Shown here piece after piece: positions 33,875 through 44,152 of a DNA stretch of 64,000 bases. The notes beneath the pieces were generated by a model, which saw only the letters and a list, made by a program, of their open reading frames with translations, made no database searches and was not told the DNA's origin. Location: positions 61,673,094 to 61,737,093 of the forward strand of contig CP136065.1 of the NCBI GenBank assembly GCA_032622095.1. Direction: 5' to 3'. Each line of letters opens with the position of its first letter. Position 1 is the stretch's first letter. Made by a program: the position numbers and the translations under genes. The DNA is from Siphonodentalium dalli. Its lineage: Eukaryota; Mollusca; Scaphopoda; Gadilida; Siphonodentaliidae.

Positions 33875-33954
33875 AAATTTGAAACCTCTAGGTTGGTCCC
33901 AGCTAGCTGTAATCTAGACCAAGTCTTCTCGGGCAGAGAAATCAGGCTCTTTTC

Positions 33955-34214
33955 CAGTTGAGTACCATTACCCATTGACGAGTAGTTCCCTAGGAAATGT
34001 TCAGATTAATAAGTTCAACAAATGACCATAGGTCGTTTTTTGAACTCACTATCTGAACATTTTCCACCAATGAATATGAATCATCCTGCTCTTTTATATC
34101 TGTCTTGTCGTCTGCTTTTATTGCCTGAACTTTCTCCAAATGAATAATAGACCGTTCCATTATGTATACTTTTATAACTAAATGGGAGAATTCATTTAGT
34201 ATATAAAGGGTTAA
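33955..34214. mobile_element. Family D piggyBac-like MITE
   Basis: The right end is ATTTAGTATATAAAGGGTTAA. The interior has an inverted pair gttcagat(taa)taagttcaac / gaactcactatctgaac and ctgtcttgtcgtctgctttt. The left end is eroded (cccattgacgagtag). It follows the satellite directly. Confidence 0.65.
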
Positions 34215-34801
34215 TATTGAAATTAGCCCACTCTGCGCCACCTTTAGTATTGCTGCGAGGGACATGAAAACATAATTTTATGACGTCTTTCTCGATCAGC
34301 CCACGTTGATGTTTTAAATATGAAATTCTTGACAAATATGTGTCTATGTTCTCACTTTTACCGGAACTCCTTGGAATGTTTTTAATTTGGAATTCTATAC
34401 AAATATTGTCTCAATCTGGTATTTACTTCTCCATTTCACACCAATCCCACTTCTAATGTTTTGAACACAGAATTCTATACAAATATGTACCGATCTCTCT
34501 CGTAGAGCGCGATGCCACGCTATAATCAATACGACCACTCAAATCGATTGATTTCACGTTTGTTTTCACGTCCTGATCCATTGGTTTCAAGGAGTTTAAC
34601 AAACTATATGTGAGTTGGTGACGAGATTGTTTTATTTGTGATGTCAACACTGCAGGCCATTATTGGCGCTTCATAAACTCGCAGCATCCTTATAGCATAT
34701 AGAATTTAGCTTTTTGTGAAAGTTATGCTTGATCATTTCTGTATTATGTACTTATTATCCCCAGCAAACGATAGCTCACAAATGAAGTTTGTCGTTTGGA
34801 C

Positions 34802-35209
34802 AAACCTTGAAATAGTGTGTCTGTCATTTGCAGAATGCGCAGCGGGCTAGCATTACTGAATTTACCATCAGTGGGACCTCATTATGATTAGCCTAGGCCT
34901 CATCTTCTGAGAAGTATCTCTGGTCTCAAATTAACATTGTTTTTAGTTACTTTTTCCTTTCTGGGAAGTTTCTATATCCCCTAATTTACAGAAGATAAAA
35001 TGCATAATCTAGGTGACTAACAGGTGAACATCACCAACTTCAACTGGGGAACTTCAATCTGATCCCAGGTCTCCCATACCAGTTGAGGCGTAAGCCGAAT
35101 AAGGTTCCCAGAGGCTGAATTTGGTGATGCTAGCCTGTTGTGCAGAATAGAATCACTAAATTCACCCTCTGGGGACCTCATTCTGCAGTTGACTCTATCT
35201 CAAGGCTTG
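34802..35209. mobile_element. Family A element, 5' hairpin partly deleted
   Basis: The left end aaaccttgaaatagtgtgtc jumps from tttgcagaatg straight into the returning stem (gggctagcattactgaattt). The right hairpin and the end tctcaaggcttg are complete. Confidence 0.7.
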
Positions 35210-35214
35210 GTCAT

Positions 35215-35398
35215 GGGATATAGAAATGGGTTCCATCTGTCTGTCCGTTTGTGTGTGCTCAGCCATCGTATGTTGTCAAATTTGAATGATCTTTGGTATA
35301 CGTATGAACCACCATGGGGGAAGACACTGATATCCAATTTGAACCAGCTTCGTCAATCATTTGTTATTGCCCTTATCATCTGTCCATAACTTTGGAGC
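35215..35398 (+). repeat. Family M-related fragment
   Basis: ccatctgtctgtccgtttgt, tttgaatgatctttggtata and accaccatgggggaag match the subunit plan of family M. It sits between family A and family B copies. Confidence 0.5.
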
Positions 35399-35400
35399 TA

Positions 35401-35572
35401 CTGTAATGCCCTAAATAATCGACTCCTTAACCACAGCAGAACTATGGGTAACTTTTCAGGATTTAGTTGGAAATATGGATTGTTGCAACAAGCCATATCT
35501 CCGACTAAAAATCCTGAAAAGTTACCCATAATACTGCTGTGGTTAAGGAGTCGATTATTTAGGGCATTACTC
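35401..35572. mobile_element. Family B element, inner stems deleted
   Basis: Outer arms are present, but the centre is only ggattgttgcaacaagcc. The terminal bases are altered (ctgtaatg at left, cattactct at right). Confidence 0.8.
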
Positions 35573-35623
35573 TATCTCAGTCATCATATGTTGCATTTGT
35601 GTGATCTTAACCCTTTTATCACC

Positions 35624-36061
35624 TTAACCCTTTCATGACCTGGACTGTGTTGGTGCAGCATTAAAGATCCTGTGCCAGTACAATCTCTTATATATGTAAG
35701 GGAGCCTCACATTTATAACAGTACAGTAATACCCTAAATAATCAAATCCTTAACCACAGCAGAATTATGGGTAATTTTTCATAAAATATGGCTCTCACTG
35801 AGAGCTTTCCGATGAATGGTAACAAGCCATATTTCCGACTAAATCCTGAAAAATTACCGTTAATTCTGCTGTGGTTAAGGAGTCGATTTATTTAGGCATT
35901 ACTGTATGTACTAGCTTACAAGGTGAGGTAAATATTGTTAAGCCAATGTATTCTCTAGCTTATATATGCGAGGCTCCCTTTGGGAGACTCTGATATATAA
36001 GAGAATGCATTGGCACAGGCCTATCGTAAAATTTCAGAAAGCTCCAGTCATGGAAGGGTTA
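35624..36061. mobile_element. Family C MITE interrupted by family B
   Basis: Left end TTAACCCTTTCATGACCTGG, right end CTCCAGTCATGGAAGGGTTA (the final base is T rather than A). The first hairpin is broken at 35722 by family B. The second, 35945-36010, is intact with loop ggctccctttgggag. Confidence 0.75.
35724..35904. mobile_element. Family B element nested in family C
   Basis: TA flanks at 35722-35723 and 35905-35906. Removing the element and one TA restores the family C hairpin-to-spacer sequence (ataacagTAtgtactagctt). Confidence 0.85.
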
Positions 36062-36344
36062 TGGTTAAGATAGAAATAGCAGCAGCTTCTTCAAATTCCT
36101 CATGATGATTTCTGATCCAGAGACAGAGACGTCAATGTCAATGTCCGATTGTTACAATCTAATTAACTCCATAAAATGTCATTTTCAGCTTGGTTCAGGC
36201 TACGAAGGTACTTTTCTCTGAATGCTTTGAATGTCTCGGCTCAGGTCTGATCAAATTTGCTTCTAAAACTTAGCTTCAGGTCAAATGGAAATCTCTCATC
36301 TGTCTGTGTTGTCTAGATGTCAGATAGTGCAAGATTTCTTCGAC

Positions 36345-36583
36345 TTAACCTTTCTATATTGAATGGATACTCCCACTCAGTTTAATATAAAAGTATTCAT
36401 TGGTATGGTCTAGCTGTTATTCATCAGAAGCCTGAGGTGTTTTCAGGAAAAATGAGCAGACGACAGATAATGAAAGTTCAGAAGGAATCCTATTTATTTG
36501 AGGGAAATATTTGTATAATAAGTTCAACAAACTTTTATTATGAGAACTACTCGTCAATGAGTATTCAGTATAGAAAGGGATAA
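36345..36583. mobile_element. Family D MITE, nearly complete
   Basis: TTAACCTTTCTATATTGAAT at left and GAGTATTCAGTATAGAAAGG at right, the last TTAA mutated to ATAA. The interior has gatactcccactcagtt and tattcattggtatggtcta. Confidence 0.7.
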
Positions 36584-36614
36584 GCCAGCTTGTAATAACA
36601 GGTGTTCTAGGTGC

Positions 36615-36793
36615 TTGTAATGCCCTAAATAATCGACTCCTTAACCACAGCAGAATTATGGGTAATTTTTCAGGATTTAGTTGGAAATATGGCTTGTTGC
36701 CATTCATCAGAAAGCTCTCACAGAGCTTTTTGATGAATGGCAACAAGCCATATTCTGCTGTGGTTAAGGAGTCGATTATTTAGGACATTACTG
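36615..36793. mobile_element. Family B element with shortened right arm
   Basis: The left arm is full. The right arm skips from caacaagccatatt to ctgctgtggttaagg. The left terminus has decayed to cttgtaatg. Confidence 0.8.
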
Positions 36794-36921
36794 TAGGTGC
36801 TAGTTTACAGATAAGATGTCTGTTCCATTACTTTCATTAGGGGTGGCTGGCGAATAATAGTTCAAAAGTTGAGATTCGTACAGCTTCATTTAATTTGTTG
36901 ATGTTGGAAGTGTTACCAGGC

Positions 36922-37294
36922 AGGCCTGAGAATTTGGTGCCAGAATGAGGTCCTCAGAGGGTGAATATAGTAACATTACCATGCACAGGAGGCTATCATT
37001 ACTAAATAGACCCTCTGGGGACCTCATTCTGCTTTATATAGGCCTCGTCTTCTCTGGAAAGTATATCTTTATCATCAAATTAACACATTTTTAGATTCTT
37101 TTTTTCCTTTTTTAGTTTCTCTATATCCCCAAATTGGCAGAGGACACATTACAAAATCGAGGTGCCCAATGGGTTCACATCACAATATTAATCTAGGTCA
37201 CCCATAGCAGTTAAAGCCATGCGGAATGGGTCCCCAGAGTTCACCCTCTGGGGACCTCATTCTACAAATGTCCAACACCATATTCTCATGCCTG
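36922..37294. mobile_element. Family A element, right hairpin shortened
   Basis: aggcctgagaatttgg at left; the 5' hairpin is present. The right hairpin is collapsed to ggtccccagagttcaccctc. The end is attctcatgcctg. Confidence 0.65.
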
Positions 37295-37455
37295 GTGCCA
37301 GGGAGAGATAGATAATCTTTAAAGATCCATCATATTTTATCACCCAACAGTTAGGTGGGAACATTATGCCTTTAACCCTTTATGGGAAGTCGACATCAGA
37401 GAGATAGCATCCTGATCTCTCGCAGTATGCTGTCCGATCTGACATTAGGTGGACA

Positions 37456-37811
37456 TTAACCCTTTACCCAACAGAACGGCCCTGTGCCAATGCATTCTCT
37501 TATATATGCGAGTCGACCATAGGTCGCCTCGCATATATAAGAGAATGCATTGGCTTAACACATTAAAAATTATAAAATTGTTAAAGAATGTAAGAAAAAA
37601 TGGTAAAAAAAGATTTTTTTTAGGCCAATGCATTCTCTTATATATGCGAGATAAACTTGTGTGATGGCACAGGGCATAACTGTAACTATCACAATGTGGT
37701 CAAGGAGCCGGTTCCAATGATATCCATATTTGTATGGTTCTATTGAGACAGACCGAAGATATTTTAGGCTGTTGAAGCTTTATTTGGGCGGTTTGTTGGG
37801 TAAAGGGTTAA
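37456..37811. mobile_element. Family F piggyBac-like MITE
   Basis: TTAACCCTTTACCCAACAGA at left and TGTTGGGTAAAGGGTTAA at right, perfect inverted ends with TTAA. Core hairpins use the same stem as family C (cattctcttatatatgcgag) but with the loop cgaccataggtcg; the second hairpin is truncated. A unique arm follows (gtggtcaaggagccggttcc ... tattttaggctgttgaagc). Confidence 0.85.
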
Positions 37812-37865
37812 TGGCTGACTCGTGTACACGCCTCATACTAAATGGATTCTCCTTCCCAGTTATTA

Positions 37866-38016
37866 AAGTATATATCTAATCTCTGTGTTAGAGTACTAAA
37901 TATTATCATGGGACACACATATTGAAGCAGAATAAATCTTGTCATTCGTGATGTGTGTGACATTCTCGTTAATAGCTTTGTATTGGTCCCCTGAATGTAG
38001 ATGACTCCTCTTTTCT
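37866..38016 (-). repeat. Family P repeat, inverted partner of 41444-41585
   Basis: Its minus strand (ggtccccag-like start, accaatacaaagctattaac, gaatg, cacatca, gatgacaaga, gtcccatgataatattta) matches 41460-41585 closely. It abuts the gene 2 exon donor side, so it is intronic or follows the exon. Confidence 0.6.
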
Positions 38017-38029
38017 TATTACCTAATAC

Positions 38030-38128
38030 CTTGCCTGGTCCGACACGGATTAATCCAGTCTTGTATGTCTCATAATGATGCATTCTGGTCAATATACCAA
38101 CAGCTTGATCGATCATCTGTTTTTCCGT
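38030..38128 (-). CDS. Gene 2, internal exon (possible tuberin/RalGAP-type GAP domain start)
   Basis: On the minus strand a clear acceptor (tgtatttgatttcag) precedes a 99-bp open exon. It ends AAG before a plausible donor GTATTAGG. It translates to TEKQMIDQAVGILTRMHH followed by YETYKTGLIRVGPGK: 33 whole codons if phase 0. The tail Y-E-T-Y-K-T-G-L-I-R-V-G-P-G has the spacing of the T-H-K-I-G-V-x-Y-V-G-x-G-Q motif that opens the Rap/Ran-GAP fold of tuberin and RalGAP proteins, preceded by a similar helix. That link is my inference from memory of the motif. The exon is certain only as a splice-bounded frame. No sister exon was identified elsewhere. The frame stays open past the donor into repeat P, which is probably accidental. 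A family A element lies 28 bases upstream of the exon in gene orientation. Confidence 0.5.
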
Positions 38129-38156
38129 CTGAAATCAAATACAGGTGGATTATGCC

Positions 38157-39090
38157 CAGGCCTGGGTTTAGTGTGCCTGTCATTTGCAGAATGAGGTCCC
38201 CAAAGGGTGAATTTAGTGACGCTATTCCCCCATAGTGTTCTAGCATCACCAAATTCACCCTCTGGAGACCTCATTCTGCTTAGGCCTCATCATCTCTGGA
38301 AAGTTTCCTTATCAAATTTCTATAGAAACTTCTTTACATAAATTCTATTTATACCCCCGGCAACGATCTGTTGGAATTTTTTTGGTGGAGGTATCCTCCT
38401 TTTTTTTCCGCAACATGTATAATTTTGTCTGAGCTTTTATTCTTACATTTTTAGGTCAATTTTGAAAAAACTTGGCATAGATATTTAGTATCATGAGAAC
38501 CTGTGCACCTGCGATTATGACGTCTGGCGACTTTTTTTGGTGGAGTTATGCCCCTTTTTCGACTTAGAATTGTTTTTGCAACATGCATAATTTTGTCCGA
38601 GCTTTTATTCCTACATGTTTAGGTCAATGTTTTTGAAACTTGGCACAGATATTTAGTACCATGGGAACCCGTGCACCTGCGATTATGACATCTGTCCGAC
38701 TTTTTTTTGTGGAGCTATTCCCCTTTTTCAATTTAGAATATTTTCGCAACATGCATAATTTTGTCGGAGCTTTTATTCCTACAATTTTATGTCAATAGGT
38801 TTAGGATTATGGTGGTTAGGGGTTAGGGATGTGCACCAGCACTCAAAAAAATGTTTACTGGCATGAGAAACATCTTAGTGTTTTGAAAACAGGGGGACAG
38901 TCCCATTGGGACAGTCACACCTGTAGTTTAGTTTGGTTTCTCTATATCTCCAATTTCGCAGACAACACATTGCATAATCGAGGTTCCCAATGGGTGTACA
39001 TCACAATATTCACCATTCGGGATAGCGTCACTAAATTTACCCTCTGGGAACCTCATTCTGTAAATGACATGCACACTAAACTCAGGCTTG
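38157..39090. mobile_element. Family A element interrupted by repeat M
   Basis: Left end aggcctgggtttagtgtgcc with a full hairpin; right end gcacactaaactcaggcttg with only half a hairpin. 13-bp flanks ggtggattatgcc (38144-38156) and ggtggattatacc (39091-39103) match at 12 of 13. The interior is split between ctattta and gtttagtttgg by a repeat M copy. Confidence 0.75.
38351..38937 (+). repeat. Family M repeat nested in family A
   Basis: It starts acccccggcaacg and ends gggacagtcacacctgta, as at 1774-2279. It lacks the gtccgtcc segment but has three subunits with cttggcacagatatttagta, ggaacc(t/c)gtgcacctgcga and ttattcctac. The TA on either side is compatible with a TA target. Confidence 0.7.
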
Positions 39091-39139
39091 GGTGGATTAT
39101 ACCATTTCTGTCAGAATTTCTTGGTTTTTATTGAAATGT

Positions 39140-39376
39140 TTAACCCTTTCTATATTAAATGGATTCTCCCACCCAGTTATAGCAGTGTATACTGGAATGG
39201 CCTATTATTACTTTGGAGGGGTGTTCAAGGTATATAAGAGACGGCAGACAGAAAAACATAATACAAGAGCTTAATAATTAAGTTCAACAAATGACCTATG
39301 GTCGTTTGTTGAACTTATTATCCAAACATTTCCAAAGGGATAACTACTCATCAATGAGTATTTAGTATAGAAATTT
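39140..39376. mobile_element. Family D MITE, clearest interior
   Basis: TTAACCCTTTCTATATTAAA at left. It contains the perfect inverted pair agttcaacaaatgacc / ggtcgtttgttgaact and ends gatgagtatttagtatagaa, where the terminal AGGGTTAA is replaced by attttttatt. Confidence 0.75.
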
Positions 39377-39515
39377 TTTATTATTTATTGGCTGGAATTG
39401 AGAGAAGGTCTATGAAATTTCAGCCATAAACCTGCAGCCTTTATATTAACAACACGAATTTCAAATGCTGTGTTATGTTTGTGGATTTGTTTGGAGTACT
39501 TAACAGCAATGGTTG

Positions 39516-40884
39516 TAGTCCAAGTCTTCTTGTACTAAAACCAGCTACGATATTGGGATGGCGATTTGCTGTTTTTAGTCCAAGCCCGTCCTATATGCTC
39601 TCTTATGACAGACCTTAAGCGTTAGTGACCCGCTCAAATAAAACCACAATTATATGAAATAAAATATCACAATTGCGACAATAAACGGATATTTTCCGCA
39701 GAAGACATGCTATTTTATCTGAAACCCACATCAGTTGTGAATTTAAAACGGTAATTTAATGCGAAAAGAGACATTTACCTCAATGTTTACAATTTTTTCA
39801 AAAGTATGCGAACTCGGTTGACCTCGCGAACTGTGTTCGGCATTTTCCGTTGAAAATATTCCGTAGATTTTGGACAACAGCGCAAATTACGATGAATTCT
39901 CCATTGTAATCGTAATTATGTATGTCAATAAATAAAATAATAAATAGATTAATTAAACATTGGAGATATAAATGTAATACACTAAATAAATTACGGGAAT
40001 TAGAACCCTCTCAACGTTTAAAACAGTGTAAACACAAGTTACGAGCATTAGATATAATATGCCTTATATGGTGCTACATTTTACCCATATTTGGTGGACT
40101 TCCGCGAAATTAAGATATATACTAAGCGAACAGGGCAATATACTGCTCTTGTTAAGCACACAAAAAATCAAATCAAATTTGTATAAATTTTTAACCTTAA
40201 GTTTGAAAAGTCCCACTAAAACGGAAGAACTATATTTCGTAACTGTGTGATTCGGTTCTCCAATTATTTTATCAACACAGATGTCAAAATGCACATCACA
40301 CGCATGGCAAGTCAGACACAAGAGTTCTAATTTGCTCCAATTTTGACAAGTTGCTTGCGAAAATTGTCAACAAAACTACCGTTCTGATCCTCCATTATGT
40401 CATTAAGTTTTTAGTGCGGGAATTGTTCTGAAAGCACATAGAAAACTGGACTTTCGGGCGATCGGTTTTCGCCATTTTTTTTCGGAAAACCCGCGCTATA
40501 TATAGAAACGGAAAGTAGAATTCTCAGAACAAACAGCGGATTATGCCGAACTTATTCGGACCACTTCGGCTTTCGGTTAAAACGTAAACAAACAGAGAAA
40601 CAAATCGATGTTTGTGGCAATCAACCGGAATATTCTATGTGTAATTTAACATTAAAGTTAGATTATTATACACCATTATGACCATAAGATGTAAGCCTTT
40701 CCGATGTATATAGCATCATGTATTGATTTGCTAGGTAAATCGAGTAAAATACACCACAAATTCCCGCCACAGATCGTGGGCGTAACTCGTGTGATAGGAA
40801 TGGTATACAATCGGGCTTGGACTAAAAACAGCAAATCGCCATCCCAATATCTTAGCAGGTTTTAGTACAAGAAGACTTGGACTA
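39516..40884. mobile_element. Mutator-like non-autonomous element with 73-bp inverted ends
   Basis: The left end begins tagtccaagtcttcttgtac and the right end closes gtacaagaagacttggacta. The arms match at about 71 of 73 positions. Each arm itself begins and ends with tagtccaag. Exact 9-bp repeats caatggttg flank it (39507-39515, 40885-40893). The 1.2-kb interior has short frames on both strands but no transposase motif. A tatatata box-like run with cgcgc upstream lies near 40495. Confidence 0.8.
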
Positions 40885-40893
40885 CAATGGTTG

Positions 40894-41440
40894 GTGATGC
40901 CCACATAATCTCTATGGAGGTGACTCTTACCTCTATCGAAATACCAATTAAATTTCCCTCTGCTATTAAATTAATCTAACAAAATCATCCTGTTAGTTTG
41001 CAAAACATGACACTTAATTGTATGGTATAAAACAAAGCGGTGCATCTGTTGTTTCTGTGGAACATGTCATTCACATGCCAATGCAACAGGAGATATATTA
41101 CTATGGTTTATGTAGACAAAATAGTCATACGCAAATCTGACAATTATTTGGGAAAGTCGATTTATATGGTATAATGTATTCAGTCTGTTGTCGGTGACAA
41201 AATCATTATCAAACACGTATTTTCTTCAATTTACCAGATTCTTGTAAATTAATATATTTGGAGAGCGTGGATAATGTGAGAGAGATTAGCGATGCTACGA
41301 GAGCTCGACCAGCAATGGTCGGTGAGATATGGATGATCACCTAAACAATCGACTATCAGCTGCAAAATCCACAAATACTCCTCAATTGGCAGGTCTTTCC
41401 ATAGTTAGGTCTATAATACAATAATATATGCATAGCCATC
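40894..41440. other. No recognisable feature
   Basis: AT-rich DNA. Bases 41325-41395 (atggatgatcacctaaacaatcgactatcagc) loosely match 43620-43660, part of family Q. Confidence 0.35.
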
Positions 41441-41443
41441 CAC

Positions 41444-41585
41444 AAATGTCCACAAGGTTATAGTCTGGGGACCAATACAAAGCTATTAACCAGAATGCCA
41501 GACACATCATGGATGACAAGACTTATTCTGTTTTATAGATGTGTCCCATGATAATATTTAGTAATCTAACACAGAGATCAGATCG
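41444..41585 (+). repeat. Family P repeat, second copy
   Basis: This is the inverted partner of 37866-38016, with about 85-90% identity by eye. It has no open frame of note. Confidence 0.6.
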
Positions 41586-41621
41586 TCCGCACACACAGAT
41601 CGCACATAGGATCGACTATTA

Positions 41622-41705
41622 ACCCTTTCTATACCAAATAGTGATTGACGAGTAATTCCCTTGTGAAACATTCAGATAATAAGTTCAGCAATGAATAGCA
41701 TTCAT
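41622..41705. mobile_element. Family D fragment
   Basis: TTAACCCTTTCTATACCAAA joined directly to the other end's tagtgattgacgagtaattc and aacattcagataataagttc. This is a collapsed copy. Confidence 0.65.
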
Positions 41706-41821
41706 TCCGCAATTTCATTTCATTCTGTAATATAAAATTCCATGCTTTATATCAAGGCTGGAATATTATCAACCAGCAGCAAAATAAATTAGTCCGACGT
41801 TCAATCAGGTGTTCGTGTCAG

Positions 41822-42092
41822 TCAGGGGCCTCGCGGTGGCTCAATCGGTTAGGGGTACAACTCCAAGCCGTTTCGCCCTCCGGCGCTGGCGATAAGGGTT
41901 CAAATCCACATGTTTCCACCGATGGCCGGTGGTTAATTTGCCGCACATGGTTGACGAGTTTATCAGCCATTGAAATCACTGTTAGATTAGTCACAAGTGT
42001 GTGGATTTCCTCCACCACTAAAACTGACAATGTCATGATATGGCCTTAGTTGCTAAAGCGACAATAAACCCCAATCAATCAATCAATCGTGT
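41822..42092 (+). mobile_element. tRNA-derived SINE with pol III promoter boxes
   Basis: An A box (TGGCTCAATCGG, 41836-41847) and a B box (GGTTCAAATCC, about 41898) are spaced as in tRNA genes, in a head resembling a tRNA. A body follows with gtgtgtggatttcctccacc and gttgctaaagcgacaataaa. It ends in the short tandem tail aatcaatcaatcaatc. Tails and bodies like this are common in molluscan SINEs (established knowledge, from memory). Flanking repeats were not clear. Confidence 0.8.
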
Positions 42093-42094
42093 CA

Positions 42095-42235
42095 GTCACT
42101 CCCCACTTGCTAGCTTAGGTTCATCACTCTCCACATGCTAGGTTAGGTTCTCCTTCCTACCCCCTCCCCCACGTGCTAGGTTATGTTCATAACTCCGCAC
42201 CAGCTAGGTTAAGTCCCCCCTCCCTATGTGCTGAA
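42095..42235. repeat. Degenerate ~35-bp tandem repeat
   Basis: Four units share gctaggttaggttc/gctaggttatgttc after cccac or ccacatgct, with C-rich spacers. Confidence 0.6.
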
Positions 42236-42345
42236 CAAGTTTTCCTAAAGGTCCTAAATCTGATAAATGACGGAGATATATGCCGACTACTCAATTCACT
42301 CGTGTTTACGTTCATTATTCGTCTGCGATCTGAAGTGAGTGTTTG
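42235..42345 (+). repeat. Family Q repeat, copy 1
   Basis: It shares agttttcct, agatatatgccgact, cactc, attatccgtctgcga-like text and tctg/ctgga with 43445-43535. Noncoding. Confidence 0.45.
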
Positions 42346-42400
42346 ACCAGGTGACACCTATTCATGATATAATTTCCCTACATAATGAAGGTAGTACATA

Positions 42401-42601
42401 CATTAATGCCCTAAATAATCAACTCCTTAACCACAGCAGAATTATGAGTAATTTTTCAGGATTTGGCTTGTTGCCTTTCATTGGAAAGCTCTCAGTGAGA
42501 GCTTTCCGATGAATGGCAACAAGCCATATTTCCAACTAAATCCTGAAAAATTACCCATAATTCTGCTGTGGTTAATGAGTTGATTATATAGGGCATTACT
42601 G
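42401..42601. mobile_element. Family B element, both arms
   Basis: cattaatgccctaaataatc to gattatatagggcattactg, TA both sides. The left arm has a 12-bp deletion (ggatttggcttg) relative to the right arm. Confidence 0.85.
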
Positions 42602-42644
42602 TAAATGTATGACATGAGAAATGGGAGGATGTCTGATAGGCATA

Positions 42645-42897
42645 TTAACAGTTTCAGGACGGGAGCCGCGCTGGTGCAGAATTAAAGATCCTGTGCTAGT
42701 GCATTCTCTTATATATGTGAGTCTTTCATAAGGTGCCTTGCATATATAAGAGAATGCACTGGCTTACAAGGTCAAGATAAATGGGAGACTCACATATATA
42801 TTGAAGATAATACATAGGGAGCCTTGCATATATAAGAGAATGCATTGGAACAGGGTTTTCTCAAAATTTCAGGAAGCGTCTGTTATGGAAGGGTTAA
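42645..42897. mobile_element. Family C MITE, both TTAA ends
   Basis: TTAACAGTTTCAGGACGGGA at left, TGTTATGGAAGGGTTAA at right. First hairpin intact. The spacer between hairpins is shortened (caaggtcaagataaatggga), losing the start of the second hairpin. Confidence 0.8.
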
Positions 42898-43026
42898 AGA
42901 AGAGGCTAATGTTATCACAACCAAGTTCCCAATTTAACGCAGACAAATTTGTCCTCATTCTCATGACAGTGGAAGCAGGATCGTAGAGCGGTTTTGAATT
43001 TTGAAAAGAGTTTTAGAACGTACGTA

Positions 43027-43237
43027 CAGTAATGCCCTAAGTAATCGACCCCTTAACCACAACAGAATTATGGGTAACTTTTCAGGATTTAGTCGGAAAT
43101 ATGGCTTGTTGCCATTCATCGGAATGCTCTCACAGAGCTTTCCGATGAATGGCAACAAGCCATATTTCCGACTAAATCCTGAAAAGTTACCCATAATTCT
43201 GCTGTGGTTAAGGGGTCGATTACTTAGGGCATTACTG
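43027..43237. mobile_element. Family B element, best-preserved copy
   Basis: Arms of about 100 bp are almost perfectly complementary (agtaatgccctaagtaatcg ... gattacttagggcattactg). They turn at gctctcacagagc, with TA on both sides. This makes a hairpin over most of 211 bp. Confidence 0.9.
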
Positions 43238-43444
43238 TACCCCCAAAAAAGTGAATTTTATTTATGCCATAAGTAGAATTTAGACTTGTTTTTTTTTAAA
43301 TTTGACTGGCTAAGGAGTTGAACAGGTGCCAAATTTTTCGATAGGATAAATTATCAGTATTTGTAGATTGCTGACTTTGTGCCGTATTAAACACATGAAC
43401 TCTCTGCACCAACTTATAATATTCAGGTCAGGCTAACTGACCCA

Positions 43445-43535
43445 AGTTTTCCTTAATGTCAGAGATATATGCCGACTGTACTGCACTCATTTACGTCATT
43501 ATCTGTCATTATCCGTCTGCGAGCTGGATTGAGAT
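43445..43535 (+). repeat. Family Q repeat, copy 2
   Basis: This is the partner of 42235-42345. The two copies lie about 1.2 kb apart in the same orientation. Sequence to 43750 has no other recognisable feature. Confidence 0.45.
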
Positions 43536-43808
43536 TATGTTTGATCGTTCTGTCGATGGATCGTTGGTTGAGTCAATAAACTCATCATGTCTGTATGAGC
43601 AGATAATTGTGCCGTTTATCATGGATGATCGGTAAACAATCGACTAGGAGATATTAAATCGTAGGAATCCTCGGGCAATATTCGTGAATATGGGGGAGTA
43701 GGCAAATGCTAAGCAGATTGTTATATCACCGAACTGTAACGTAACCACTTCAGACTCGAGGAGATCAATAACATCAGATTGAATGAAATGCCTCCATATT
43801 ATAGCAGC

Positions 43809-44152
43809 AAGCCTTGAAATAATGTGTCTGTCATTTGCAGAATGAGGTCCCTAGAGGGTGAATTTGGTGATGCTAGCTCTCTGGGGACCTCATTCTGCTT
43901 AGGCCTCAACTGCTATGGAAGACCTAGGATCAGATTGAAATTCTCCGGCCAGTTGAAGTTTTTTATTTTCACCCATCGGTCACCTCGATTATGCATTTTA
44001 TCTTCTGCAAATTAGGGGATATATAAACTGAACAGAAGAGAAAAAGTAACTAAAACATTGTTAATTTGAGACTATATAGATACTTCCCAGAAGATGAGGC
44101 CTACTAGCCAAATGAGGTCCCCAGATGGTGAATTTGGTGATGCTAGCCAGCT
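43809..44152. mobile_element. Family A element truncated at the right
   Basis: aagccttgaaataatgtgtc, a 5' hairpin with short loop (43838-43898), then the interior reversed relative to other copies (gcattttatcttctgcaaat). It stops within the second hairpin (gtgatgctagccagct) where a tRNA-like segment begins. Confidence 0.65.

Noticed and set aside
43001-43276. Open frames on both strands at a family B element
   Set aside because: Palindromic DNA keeps both strands open. The recurrent GFSRKYGLLPFIGKL peptide appears in many copies and is just translated family B arm.
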